Source of the DNA: an uncultured Flavobacteriales bacterium
GTDB lineage: Bacteria; Bacteroidota; Bacteroidia; Flavobacteriales_D; Parvicellaceae
Direction: 5' to 3'
Length of the DNA stretch: 64,000 bases
Assembly: GCA_943788755.1 (NCBI GenBank)
Contig: CALSRM010000004.1
Location: 1-64,000 of the forward strand
Shown: positions 52,869 through 63,138 of the stretch, one piece after another
Numbering within the stretch: the first letter of the stretch is position 1
How the letters are laid out: each line of letters begins with the position of its first letter
Notes under the pieces: generated by a model
The model's input: the letters and a program-made list of their open reading frames with translations, nothing else
Database searches by the model: none
What the model was told of the DNA's origin: nothing
Translations under genes and position numbers: made by a program

Positions 52869-53867
52869 ATGGATTTAGTAACAGGTGGAACAGGAATAGT
52901 AGGTTCGCATATTTTAGAAGAACTCACCCAAAATGGAAAGACTGTTCGAGCTATAAAAAGAGCATCAAGCGACATACAGCTAGTCCAAAGCATCTTTGAA
53001 CATTACAACAACCCCAACTTTAATTGCATCGAATGGGTATTAGGAGATATAACTGACATCTCCAGTATAGAGGAGGCAATGATTGGGATTGAAAATGTTT
53101 ATCATGCAGCCGCCATTGTAAGCTTCAATAAAAAAGACCGCCAACAGATGTATAAAATCAATGTTGAAGGAACTGCCAATATTGTTAATTTATCTCTTGC
53201 AAATAATATAAAAAAACTAGGGTATATCAGTTCAATTGCTTCGTTAGGAAGAACAGCCGGACAAGAATGGTATAGTGAGAAAGACACTTGGAAAACATCA
53301 AAGCAAAACTCTTATTATGCAATAACTAAATATACCGCTGAGCATGAAGTTTGGCGTGGCACTGAAGAAGGACTAGAGAGTGTAATGGTAAATCCCGGGG
53401 TAATTTTAGGCCCGGGAGAGATGCACAAAAGTAGCGGGACTCTATTTGGAACAATTTACAAAGGACTTAAATATTATACGAAAGGAACCAACGGTTTTGT
53501 GGATGCTCGAGATGTTTCCAGATCCATCATACAACTTGTCCAATCAGATATTAGTAAAGAACGGTATTTATGCGTTGGTGAAAATCTTCCATTTAAAACT
53601 TTTTTTGAGCTAGTTGCAGACAGCTTAAATAAAAAGGCCCCATCGAAATTAGCAAAACCATGGCTAACTGGAATTGTTTGGAGGTTAGCAGGATTTATTT
53701 CCTTTATCAGCGGTAAAAAACCTGCAATCACCAAAGAAAGTGTGAGCACGAGTCACTTTGTTAATCAGTATAATAGTGATAAGTTAAAACAAGCAATTGA
53801 TTTTAAATTTACCCCTATAAAAGAAGCATGTGAAAATACGGGAGCATTTTTCCTAAAGAGAAAGTAG
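52869..53867 (+). CDS. NAD-dependent epimerase/dehydratase family protein
   Basis: MDLVTGGTGIVGSHILEEL; YYAITKYTAE; VNPGVILGPG. Confidence 0.85.
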   Translation: MDLVTGGTGIVGSHILEELTQNGKTVRAIKRASSDIQLVQSIFEHYNNPNFNCIEWVLGDITDISSIEEAMIGIENVYHAAAIVSFNKKDRQQMYKINVEGTANIVNLSLANNIKKLGYISSIASLGRTAGQEWYSEKDTWKTSKQNSYYAITKYTAEHEVWRGTEEGLESVMVNPGVILGPGEMHKSSGTLFGTIYKGLKYYTKGTNGFVDARDVSRSIIQLVQSDISKERYLCVGENLPFKTFFELVADSLNKKAPSKLAKPWLTGIVWRLAGFISFISGKKPAITKESVSTSHFVNQYNSDKLKQAIDFKFTPIKEACENTGAFFLKRK

Positions 53868-54866
53868 TATTTCACAAATTGTAATTACATCTGCTTCAGA
53901 AACATCCAAATGCATTGTCAATCGAACTCGCTGCGGCCCAAAGCCTACAGCCAAAATTCCTTTCTTCTTTAATTTCTCAAGAAACTCTGTATTTGTGATT
54001 TCATTTTTTAGCAAAAGAACAACAATATTGGTTTCTACGGGTAACGCTCCCTTAACCCATTGATTACTTAATCCAGCTTTTAATACTTTTTGCGCATTAT
54101 CGTGATCAATAGCCAAACGTTCAACATGATTATCCAAAGCATAAGATGCGGCAGCGGCTAACATTCCGGCTTGTCGCATACCGCCACCAAAAGCTTTACG
54201 AACGCGTCTTGCTTTTTTTATAAAATCATTACTACCCAGTAAAACAGATCCCACTGGAGCTCCTAAACCTTTTGACAAACAAACAGAAATTGAATCGAAA
54301 ACGGCACCATATTTTTTTGGATCTTCCTTATTTTTTACAATTGCATTGTAAACTCTTGCACCATCCAAATGAAGCGCTAAACCGTATTTTTGACAAACAT
54401 CTTTAATCTTATAAAACTCCTCAAATGCATAACATACTCCACCTCCTCTATTGGAGGTGTTTTCTAAACTTACTAAGCTTGTATTTGGTAAATGAACATC
54501 GTCACTATTGATATTTGCTTCGATTTGTGCAGCTGTTAATAATCCGGAAGCCCCTTCGATAAGCCGAACAGAAGCCCCTGAGTTTGATGCAATACCACCT
54601 CCTTCGTAACAATACACATGCGATTCTCTGCTACAAATAACCTCATCACCAGGCACAACATGTACTTTAATTGCAATTTGATTGGTCATCGTTCCGGAAG
54701 GGCAAAAAAGTGCTTTTTCCATTCCGAATATTGCTGCAACCTTTTCCTCTAAGGCATTAATTGAAGGATCTTCAACAAATACATCGTCTCCCAAAGGAGC
54801 TGCTTGCATTGCATTTTTCATCTCTTTAGTGGGCAGCGTTACAGTATCGCTTCTAAGGTCTATCAT
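53853..54866 (-). CDS. ltaE: Low-specificity L-threonine aldolase
   Basis: MIDLRSDTVTLPT; LHLDGARVYNA; CLSKGLGAPVGSVLLG. Confidence 0.9.
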   Translation of the reverse strand: MIDLRSDTVTLPTKEMKNAMQAAPLGDDVFVEDPSINALEEKVAAIFGMEKALFCPSGTMTNQIAIKVHVVPGDEVICSRESHVYCYEGGGIASNSGASVRLIEGASGLLTAAQIEANINSDDVHLPNTSLVSLENTSNRGGGVCYAFEEFYKIKDVCQKYGLALHLDGARVYNAIVKNKEDPKKYGAVFDSISVCLSKGLGAPVGSVLLGSNDFIKKARRVRKAFGGGMRQAGMLAAAASYALDNHVERLAIDHDNAQKVLKAGLSNQWVKGALPVETNIVVLLLKNEITNTEFLEKLKKKGILAVGFGPQRVRLTMHLDVSEADVITICEILLSL

Positions 54867-54921
54867 ATTTAATCCTGTTTATTGAACGAATTTAATTAAT
54901 TTCACAGCATAATATTCAATA

Positions 54922-56592
54922 ATGCGGATAGTTTTAGTACTCTTTTCCTTTCTTTTATTCAATGCTTACTTCTCTCAAGAAAAGTATTGGGTTTATCTAA
55001 CTGACAAAGATGGTGTAGAATTTAATCCGCATAATTATTTTGATCAAAAAGCTATTAATAGAAGAATAAAAAACAACGTTCCATTAAATCATTTTACGGA
55101 CAGACCTTTACGAACTGACTACCAAGACAAAATTTCCCATATTGCAGAATTCATTTGCGGACATACAAGATGGTTTAATGCCATTGCATGTAAATTAACT
55201 CCTCAACAACTTATTGAAATACAAAACCTCGCTTTCGTAAAAGAGGTTTTAGCTATGAGCACCAGGACAGTATTTGCTGAAGGAAATGATTACAAAGAAC
55301 TGCATAAAGGTGAACAAGGTCTTTTGGAAGGTCAAATTGCATCGATGCAAGGGAAAGAGTTTACAAAAAAAGGATTGACTGGAAAAGGGATTCGAATTTG
55401 TATTATTGATGCTGGCTTTCCAGATGTAAACACTTCTTCAATTTACCAGCACATTAGAGATAATAACCGAATTATAAAAACATGGGATTTTAAAAAAAAC
55501 AAACCCGATATATATAAATACAGTTCTCATGGTTCAACTGTGCTTTCCTGTATAGCTGGAAAAACAGATGGCGTTTTTATCGGCCTTGCTATTGATTCAG
55601 AATTCTTACTGGCAAGAACAGAAAGAATACTATACGAAGGAGACGCTGAAGAAGAGGATTGGTTGATGGCTATTGAATGGGCTGATAAGAACGGAGCTGA
55701 CATTGTAAACAGCTCTCTTGGATACACTTCGGCAAGACATTTCGTTGAAGATATGGATGGGAAAACGTGTATTATTTCGAAGGCTGGAAATCTCGCAGCT
55801 CGAAAGGGGATCCTAGTTATTAATGCTGCGGGAAATGAAGGAGCAGGAAACTGGAAGTACATCGGAGCACCAGCCGATGCTGACAGCGTTTTATCTGTTG
55901 GAGGAATAAATCCTTGGACCGGCTTGCACACCTCTTTTAGTTCTTATGGACCAACAGCTGACCACAGGTTAAAACCAAATCTTTCGGCCTTTGGTCATGT
56001 TATGGGATATAGCCCAGGTACCGGTGTGCATGAAACACAAGGAACGTCTTTTTCTAGTCCTTTGGTAGCTGGATTTGCTGCTTGTGTATGGCAAAGCGAT
56101 ACTACCCTAACAAATATGGAGTTGTTCAAGAAACTAGAAGAATCTGCAAATCTGCATCCTTACTTTGATTATGCACATGGCTATGGAGTTCCGCAGGCAA
56201 CGTATTTTACTGACCCATTAAATGGGACCGAGGAAAGCGAAACTTTTACACTAGATGAAAGTGAATCCTTTATCCAAATAACGATTAAAGATGAACATTT
56301 CACTATAGAAGATAAAATCGTTTTCGATTATTTTCCCTATACATTTAACAAGCTAAATAGAATTCCATGGCTTCACTTTCAAGATACATATAGCACTTTA
56401 GATAGTAATATTAAAAAAAGCGGTGCTGGTTATTTCTATTACCATATTGAAAATGATGCAGGTTATTTAGATGAATACCTTGTTTTATCTGTTTACGAAA
56501 AAAATATTTTAAGAATAAGAAAAAGCGAAAACATCGGAAAAACGTATCGATTTCATTACAAAGGAACTTCAAAAAAAATAACTCTAGAATGA
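54922..56592 (+). CDS. S8 subtilisin-like secreted serine peptidase
   Basis: Signal peptide; catalytic IIDAGFP, SSHGSTV, GTSFSSPLVAG. Confidence 0.85.
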   Translation: MRIVLVLFSFLLFNAYFSQEKYWVYLTDKDGVEFNPHNYFDQKAINRRIKNNVPLNHFTDRPLRTDYQDKISHIAEFICGHTRWFNAIACKLTPQQLIEIQNLAFVKEVLAMSTRTVFAEGNDYKELHKGEQGLLEGQIASMQGKEFTKKGLTGKGIRICIIDAGFPDVNTSSIYQHIRDNNRIIKTWDFKKNKPDIYKYSSHGSTVLSCIAGKTDGVFIGLAIDSEFLLARTERILYEGDAEEEDWLMAIEWADKNGADIVNSSLGYTSARHFVEDMDGKTCIISKAGNLAARKGILVINAAGNEGAGNWKYIGAPADADSVLSVGGINPWTGLHTSFSSYGPTADHRLKPNLSAFGHVMGYSPGTGVHETQGTSFSSPLVAGFAACVWQSDTTLTNMELFKKLEESANLHPYFDYAHGYGVPQATYFTDPLNGTEESETFTLDESESFIQITIKDEHFTIEDKIVFDYFPYTFNKLNRIPWLHFQDTYSTLDSNIKKSGAGYFYYHIENDAGYLDEYLVLSVYEKNILRIRKSENIGKTYRFHYKGTSKKITLE

Positions 56593-57326
56593 GGATAGTG
56601 CCAAAACATAGTATTCTTTTCATCCTAATTATAAGCTGTACTTCGCTAGCTGCACAAACCGTACTAATAAAACAAACGGTACCTGAAAATTTTGAAGACA
56701 AAGACGAAGGACACGGACCAAACAGAGCGCATTTCTCCTACCCATACTTTGCATTAGGGGTGCATACAGATGGATATAGCCATGAAAACGACACCATTAT
56801 TTCACCTGTATATGGGAGATCCATGGAGATGCGGTTTGGATCGCGCACTCGGCTTAAATTAAACCGGTTTCTTGGATTTGGAATAGACTATGAATTGGGA
56901 TATTCGGCACACTTTATAAACCTGAAAGACGCTTATGCTTTAGCCAACTTCTCCCCTGATGTGAAAAAAGCTAGGTATCAAATCTATACGATAGGTGGAG
57001 CTAGTTACTTTCAATTTAACTTCGAACCTAAAAGAGGAAACCAACTAGGATCGTATTTAGATATAGGAGTTTTTGGTGGTTATAATTTTGGAAGAAAATA
57101 CAGCCAAACGTTGAAAATAGGGAAAGAAAAGTCGGTTTACAAGCTTAAAAAATTACAGGATTTTGAAAAACTAAATTACGGAGCAATTATTCGTTTTGGG
57201 CAGAGAGTATGGGCAATATATGCTAAGTATAGGTACTCCAATAGCTTCAAAAACAAAACAACCACAGGTAATTACGAGCTACCTCGTTTGACCTTTGGAT
57301 TTGAATATTTCTTTGGAAAAACATAA
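56589..57326 (+). CDS. Outer-membrane-like hypothetical protein
   Basis: Signal peptide, barrel-like, C-terminal LTFGFEYFFGKT. Confidence 0.55.
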   Translation: MRIVPKHSILFILIISCTSLAAQTVLIKQTVPENFEDKDEGHGPNRAHFSYPYFALGVHTDGYSHENDTIISPVYGRSMEMRFGSRTRLKLNRFLGFGIDYELGYSAHFINLKDAYALANFSPDVKKARYQIYTIGGASYFQFNFEPKRGNQLGSYLDIGVFGGYNFGRKYSQTLKIGKEKSVYKLKKLQDFEKLNYGAIIRFGQRVWAIYAKYRYSNSFKNKTTTGNYELPRLTFGFEYFFGKT

Positions 57327-57426
57327 CGACCAGCCAGAGTGGGCTCACGTTTTATTGATGAGATTGCCGCACTTAGAGTCACTCTATAGAAGATTTTAAT
57401 CGGGTAGTTTGTAAAGAGTACTTCTT

Positions 57427-57458
57427 CCTACTTTTTTTCCTGCGTCAAAAAAAGTAGG
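57427..57458. repeat. Perfect 12-bp inverted repeat CCTACTTTTTTT-cctgcgtc-AAAAAAAGTAGG
   Basis: 57427-57438 pairs with 57447-57458. Confidence 0.6.
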
Positions 57459-57731
57459 CAAAAAAGGACGCTTACAATGCGGCTACTTTTGATATTCAAT
57501 CACCATCAGCGCAAAGCTTAAGTGCGCTCGAATGATCTTCTCGTTCCTCGAAGCTATTCGGTCTTACTAAACCTTTTGCTCGATGCTTCAATCCATCAAA
57601 AAAGGCCGAAAATACTAGTCGTTTGTGCATCCATAAAAACTGTAAATAATTTGGGAACTTAATGATTCACTCAAAAGATAAAGAGTAGCACAAATTAACC
57701 CCTCGTTTATTGATGAAGGTCTATTAAAATT

Positions 57732-57810
57732 ACATTCCTTGCGCAGACAAGGAATCTTAGACACAGACGTACTAAGATTCCCTGCCTCCGTTGCACTTCG
57801 CATGGAATGT
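57732..57810. repeat. 79-nt nested inverted repeat (REP-like element or structured RNA)
   Basis: Outer arm acattccttgcg (57732-57743)/cgcatggaatgt (57799-57810), 11 of 12 pairs; inner perfect 10-bp stem ggaatcttag (57751-57760)/ctaagattcc (57772-57781). Confidence 0.75.
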
Positions 57811-57896
57811 TTGACTTAAAATGATTATATTTAAAACAAAAACTTTTAGTTCAACTTCAAAAAAATACTATCCTTATAAACTCTAACACAAATACT

Positions 57897-58595
57897 ATGA
57901 TAAAAAATATTCTATTCTTAACCCTATTCATAATGATTGGCTACTGCTCTTTTGGGCAAAGTGGTCAGTATCTTGTTATTCTAAAAGAGGGTTACTGCAA
58001 TACAACAGGCATATTTGCACCAAACCCTTCAATTATCACTATTGATCCTTCAGGGATTATTAATGAAACACCATTGCAGCAGTCAAATACCTTTCAAGAT
58101 GTTCTTGAACACACGGCACAATTCAATGTCACTGTCTCAAATATTATTAATCAAGGATATACTATAGCACCTGGAGATCCACAGACAACAATATTATATG
58201 CAGGGACTTATTCTGGAATTATGAATTGGTCTGATGCAACTTGTCCTGGTACATCTGCAACAGGTATACAAATTGTAACTCTAATCCCTTGTTGCGCTCC
58301 TTGAACTAATGGTGTGGATGATCAATCAGAGAACGTCCCCTTACATATTTCAAAAGTATATCCCAATCCAAGTAATGATCTGCTCTATTTGGAAATTAAT
58401 TATGCTGTAGGTAATGCGCCTGAATATATCTTGGTGTATGATATTATGGGACATCAATTACTCTCAGCACCATACTCATCTTCTTTTGAGAAAACTGTTG
58501 AGTTGAACATCTCAAACCTTAGCGCTGGGCTTTATTTTGTGAAGCTATCAGGCACTAATACTGACAGTGCACCATTGACTTTTAGTAAATATTAA
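57897..58595 (+). pseudogene. Secreted protein with T9SS C-terminal domain, interrupted by in-frame TGA at 58302-58304
   Basis: ORF 57897-58304 has a signal peptide; the same frame continues TNGVDDQSENVPLHISKVYPNPSNDLLYLEI...LSAGLYFVKLSG. Confidence 0.7.
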
Positions 58596-58660
58596 TTGAG
58601 ATCGTTAAAAAGAACTTTTCTTTAAAGCAGTAATACGCATGCCCACGAACCCCAACTAAA

Positions 58661-60057
58661 CTATTTATTCCCCTCAATCAAATACCAATCTACCCAAGCA
58701 TCCATTTGATTCACAGAATTTGGTCTGAGTAGAATTTCTCTATTGTTGTCTAACAGGTACATTGTTGGGGTACCAAATACATAATAATCTTTCACGATTT
58801 TGCTGTTCCACTTTTGATAATCGCAAGTGGAGATGAACGGAAAGTTTTTTACGAAATCTTTGTAAGCGATTTTATCTTCATCTAACGAAACAAACACTAC
58901 ATCTACTCCTTGCGCTTTCCATTTTTGATACAAGTTTACAATTTTGGGTAGTTCTTCGGTACATTTTGGACACCAGCTAGCACCAAATACCACAACAGTA
59001 TAACTGCTGTTAATGTCAGATAATTTTTTAGGAATAGTATTAGCAGCATAGCCTGGAGTGTTATTATCTCCTTCAAATAGAATCTCAGGAGCAGTATTCC
59101 CCTTTTTCATGGCGCGGTAAGTTTCTAATTGCTTGGCAAGGTCATTATCTATGGTACAACTTACTTCATTGAGCACTTTTAAGGCGAGATACTCAGATGC
59201 CTGAAACAAGCTATGGCGTTCGAGTAAATCAAAAAGGAAATCGGTAACTTCATTGAGTATTTTTTCCTCTTTAATAAGATTTTCCATCATTGCATCAATG
59301 GAGACTTTCATTTCGATAAATACGGAATCCAATGAACGACCACTGTTTTCCAACAACCAAAAATGACTTTCGATGGCATCTTTGAACAAACCACTTTTAT
59401 AAAGGCGATTATCCGTGTAATCTATTTCTCTAAAAGCTTTAATAGTTGCCGGAATCTCTTCTGGGCGGTATTGTGCAATGGTGGAAGCACCACTTACCAA
59501 TTTACGCATGGGTAAAAACCAACTTACATAACTGTCTTTTGGTAGTTCTGCCAAAAATGTTGAATCTTCAGCTTTGATGCGTTGTTTTTCCTGTGCTATG
59601 GCTTGCTGAGGAGTTAATTGTAAGGCAAATAAGGTATCTGCGGTGTACATTTTTTCCAAATAGATCCAGGCGCTCAATGCTTGGTCTCTTTTTGGGTGTT
59701 CTTTTGCATACTGCTCAAACCACTGGTTTTCTTTTCCTTTTGTTATTTTAATTGATTCAGCATAGCTCAAAGCTGCTCCAGCTATCTCTATATTTTCTCC
59801 ACTTAGTATTACAAAAAGTGGTTTTTTATCGGATGATAGTAAATAACCTACTCCATAATCTGCTTTAGAGTAAATAAGTTCAAAATTTCCTTTCTCATCA
59901 ATTTTAGAAGATGAAATGGGATAGGATTCTAATCCGTTAAAACCTTCGAGTTTATGGTCTGATTAGTAAGCAGGGATAAGTTTCCTGTGATGGTTTGCGA
60001 AAAAAGACCTAAACAGAAGGTTATTCCTATAATTAACAAACTTAATTCTCTTTTCAT
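58661..60057 (-). pseudogene. TlpA-family thioredoxin with N-terminal frameshift near 59957
   Basis: FGASWCPKCTEELPKIVNLY in ORF 58661-59770; upstream MKRELSLLIIGITFCLGLFSQTITGNLSLLTNQTI in another frame joins LEGFNGLESYPISSSKIDEKGNFELIYSKADYGVGYLLSSDKKPLFVILSGENIEIAGAAL. Confidence 0.75.
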
Positions 60058-60063
60058 AAAACT

Positions 60064-60088
60064 AAAAAAACCGACCCGCTGCGCGGGT
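60064..60088 (-). terminator. Terminator-like hairpin downstream of the FISUMP gene
   Basis: acccgc (60074-60079)/gcgggt (60083-60088), then on the minus strand CGG TTTTTTT. Confidence 0.5.
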
Positions 60089-60199
60089 TATTTAGTAAAC
60101 TCTATGCCCTACGGGACAAAGAGTTAAAGTGTCAAATTATCAAATCGCTTCGCTAATCAAAGTGGCAACCCTTCAACTACGCTAACGCTGCGTTTAGTG

Positions 60200-61575
60200 T
60201 CAATCCTTGAGGCAACGCACAGAGAATCCGCCCGACTCGGTGTAGCCGTTCATGACGGCATTGCTGCCATCGAAGTGAGGTAGCGCGAGCTAGCGCAAGT
60301 AACCGTACTGCTCCAATAGTAGCCTTTGTCACCGACATGGCTGAGCGAACCACTGCTGTCGATGCGGCTGCCCGCCATGGGCAATTTAAGCGGGTGAGGC
60401 AATAGCCCCAGCCGATGTATCTGACTCCAACTTAAACGCTCTGCCTCTAACTCTGCTTCGGTTGGGATACGGTAGCCACTTGGACATGGATTGTTTATAC
60501 CATTTACGCCTTGCCATAAATTAGTCATTTTGTGGGCTGCGCCAATCGTAATGGTAACTAAACTTACGTATAAAATCACCATGTGCAGGTTGGTCAACGC
60601 TGCTTAATGTAGCAGTAGTATTTGAAGTACGACACTGGTGGCCATCACTAAATCTACCCCATTGGTACAAATCGCCATAAGCATCCGACATCGGTGCTGC
60701 TTGTGGCTGCTTGCGTAGCTCCCAAATTACGGTCCATCCATATTGCTCCAGTTGTAGGGTTGGTTACATCTACTATGGCAGTTGGAGAACCCGATTACAA
60801 AATACTGAGCCGGTTGGATAGGTTCCGCCTCCTCCACCTGATGCATTTGCCGCACTAATTCCTGGAATGATTACAAAACCTCCGTTTTGTAGGTACAAAG
60901 TATCGCCTGTTGCAGAAACGGATAAAGTTTGCAGCTCATTGGTAGCATCTGCATCGGTAAGCGTTACGGAACCACCACCATTACTTAAAGACAAAACACC
61001 GTTAGCCTCAGATATTGTCTTGCAGTTCATTGACAGGGTCGGCATCGGCATCATCCACATCATCTATATTCCATCCGATAAATCAGCAGGTATATTCTGG
61101 TAGATTTGACCAATCTTGTAACTCATTGGTCTGGGTCCGCATCCGCATCATCTACTAGGTCATTCGTTACATTTTCTGCAGTTTTTGAATGCAATGCATA
61201 AGGAACGCTCATTAACTGACTTGTTCCCATTACAACCCAAGTCATTCCTCCTAAGAAATCTACCGCAGTCTCCATAAAATAAGGACCGTTTGCCCAATCT
61301 ATAGTGGTAAAATCATCTGTTGTAGTACCTGTTCCTATTTCAAGATTCACCAAACCATAAGCATTTGTGGTAGTTGAAAACGTTTCGGTATAAACCCAGT
61401 TCCTCCAATACGATCCTTGTTGAACTGTTAAACGCATTCCAACTGCTTGGTTATTTAATATTAACCCACCAGCATCTCTTACCACTGCTTGGTATTTAAA
61501 ACCTTCGGGTGCTTGTCCAAAAGAGCTTAGTGAGAGTGTTGCTATAGCAACGAGTGAGAGTAGTATTTTTTTCAT
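60200..61575 (-). pseudogene. FISUMP (Fibrobacter succinogenes major paralogous) domain protein, broken by many frameshifts
   Basis: MKKILLSLVAIATLSLSSFGQAPEGFKYQAVVRDAGG ... DADATNELQTLSVSATGDTLYLQNGG ... NPCPSGYRIPTEAELEAE ... GDKGYYWSSTV ... GGFSVRCLKD* spread over several frames. Confidence 0.75.
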
Positions 61576-61576
61576 C

Positions 61577-62041
61577 TTATTGTTGTTTAATTAATTGAAA
61601 AGTCTTTAAATTTTGTGTGTCGTTATTTAAGATCAAAGAATAAGCGCCTGGTGCTAATTGACTTACTTGAATAGGTGTTTGTATCGAAGAAAGCTTATCC
61701 TGTATTACCAATTTTCCACGCGCATCATATAGTGTGTAAGTAACATTTTCAAACGTGCTTGTTCTAATATTTAACACCTCTGAAGTTGGATTGGGAAAAA
61801 TGATAGCTTCATAACTAGGAACATGATCTTCTATGCTCACAAAGTTCCAGTTCGTTTGATGAAAACCTTGTGTTAGGTCGTTGCTTCCATCGGTTCCTGT
61901 ATTGATTACAACTTCACCTATTGTAAAGTCTATACTTCCACTTGAATTGGTATAGGAATCTCCTTGGGTGGCTACTACTTCTTGTGCCGAAACACACACG
62001 CTAGTAAGTAGTAAAAAGAATAATAATGTGTTTTTAAGCAT
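61577..62041 (-). CDS. Short secreted protein with T9SS type A sorting domain
   Basis: Signal peptide; IIFPNPTSEVLNIRTS...LAPGAYSLILNNDTQNLKTFQLIKQQ. Confidence 0.8.
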   Translation of the reverse strand: MLKNTLLFFLLLTSVCVSAQEVVATQGDSYTNSSGSIDFTIGEVVINTGTDGSNDLTQGFHQTNWNFVSIEDHVPSYEAIIFPNPTSEVLNIRTSTFENVTYTLYDARGKLVIQDKLSSIQTPIQVSQLAPGAYSLILNNDTQNLKTFQLIKQQ

Positions 62042-62088
62042 AGGTTAACCTTTTATATTGGCTAAGTTAACAAATAATATTAAAAATT

Positions 62089-62107
62089 TGTGTGTGTGTG
62101 TGTGTGT
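62089..62107. repeat. (TG)9 dinucleotide microsatellite upstream of the T9SS gene
   Basis: Direct reading: tgtgtgtgtgtgtgtgtgt, 48 bp from the ATG at 62041. Confidence 0.9.
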
Positions 62108-62129
62108 AAAAGAAAGAAAATATATACAC

Positions 62130-63135
62130 CTAGTGCAATATTTTAAACACCAACTCTTTCAATAGTTCTCCATCCGAGATGGAAACATTCCCAACCCCTT
62201 TGGAGCGAAGGTCATAATCTTTTAGGTATCCAAATATTCTGGCCAACTTTGCTTTGGTATAGTTTTGAGCTGCTACCCGGTAATCTTTTAAAAAATATGG
62301 ATGAACTCCTAATATAACAGCTAGTTCTTTTTCGGATGATTTAGGTGCATAGAAATGATACTTCATTAACTTGGTAAAATAATTATACAAGCGTTCCCAA
62401 CGTTGCGGGAAATGGATAATTCTTCGGGTTTTGTGCAAAATGATTTACTATAAAATTCGATTTATAAACGTTTTTTTCTGCCAATGCATTGCTTAATTCA
62501 AACATGTTAAAATCCTTTGAAATACCCACATTTTTCTGAATTACATCTTCATCGATAACCGTTTCGCCCTCGAGTATAACTTTTAATTTTTCAATTGTAT
62601 TAGCAATCTTACTTAAATCATTTCCTAAATACTCTCCCATTAAATGAGAAGCTTTTGGCTTTATTTGCAGCCCTTGGCTTTTGCAAAAACCAACTATCCA
62701 ATCTGCTAATTTGTAATCTTTTATTTTTTCAGCCGTGTAGAATACGGTATTCTTAGCAAGTAGCTTTCCGATTTTTTTTCGTTTATCAATGGTTTTATAC
62801 TTGTAATTAAAAACAAGAATAGTAGAAGCTAACGGATTGGTAACATAAGCCTCCAGTTGATCGATTGTTCTCGATAAATGTTGCGCCTCTTTTACAATTA
62901 CTACCTGGTATTGAGACATCATCGGATACCGCTTCGCTGCACTAATTATATCTTGGATAGAAACATCCTTACCATAAAGAATTGTTTGGTTAAAATCTCT
63001 TTCAGAAGCTTCCAAAACATTTTCAGCGATGAAGTCAGATATCTTGTCTAAAAAGTATCCTTCATCCCCTTGTAAAAAGTAAACAGGTTTGTAAACCCCA
63101 CTCTTCAATTCCTTTATGATTTCTTCGTATTTCAT
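62130..63135 (-). pseudogene. holA: DNA polymerase III subunit delta, split by an apparent 1-nt insertion near 62398
   Basis: ORF 62383-63135 (PVYFLQGDEGYFLDKISDFI...) ends ...NPKNYPFPATL; ORF 62130-62438 resumes ERLYNYFTKLMKYHFYAPK. Removing one G from TTGGGAACGC restores the frame. Confidence 0.8.
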
Positions 63136-63138
63136 TGC

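Noticed and set aside
57897-58595. UGA recoding or a non-standard genetic code
   Set aside because: Only one in-frame TGA of this kind; TGA terminates other intact genes in the window, and no SECIS-like structure was identified.
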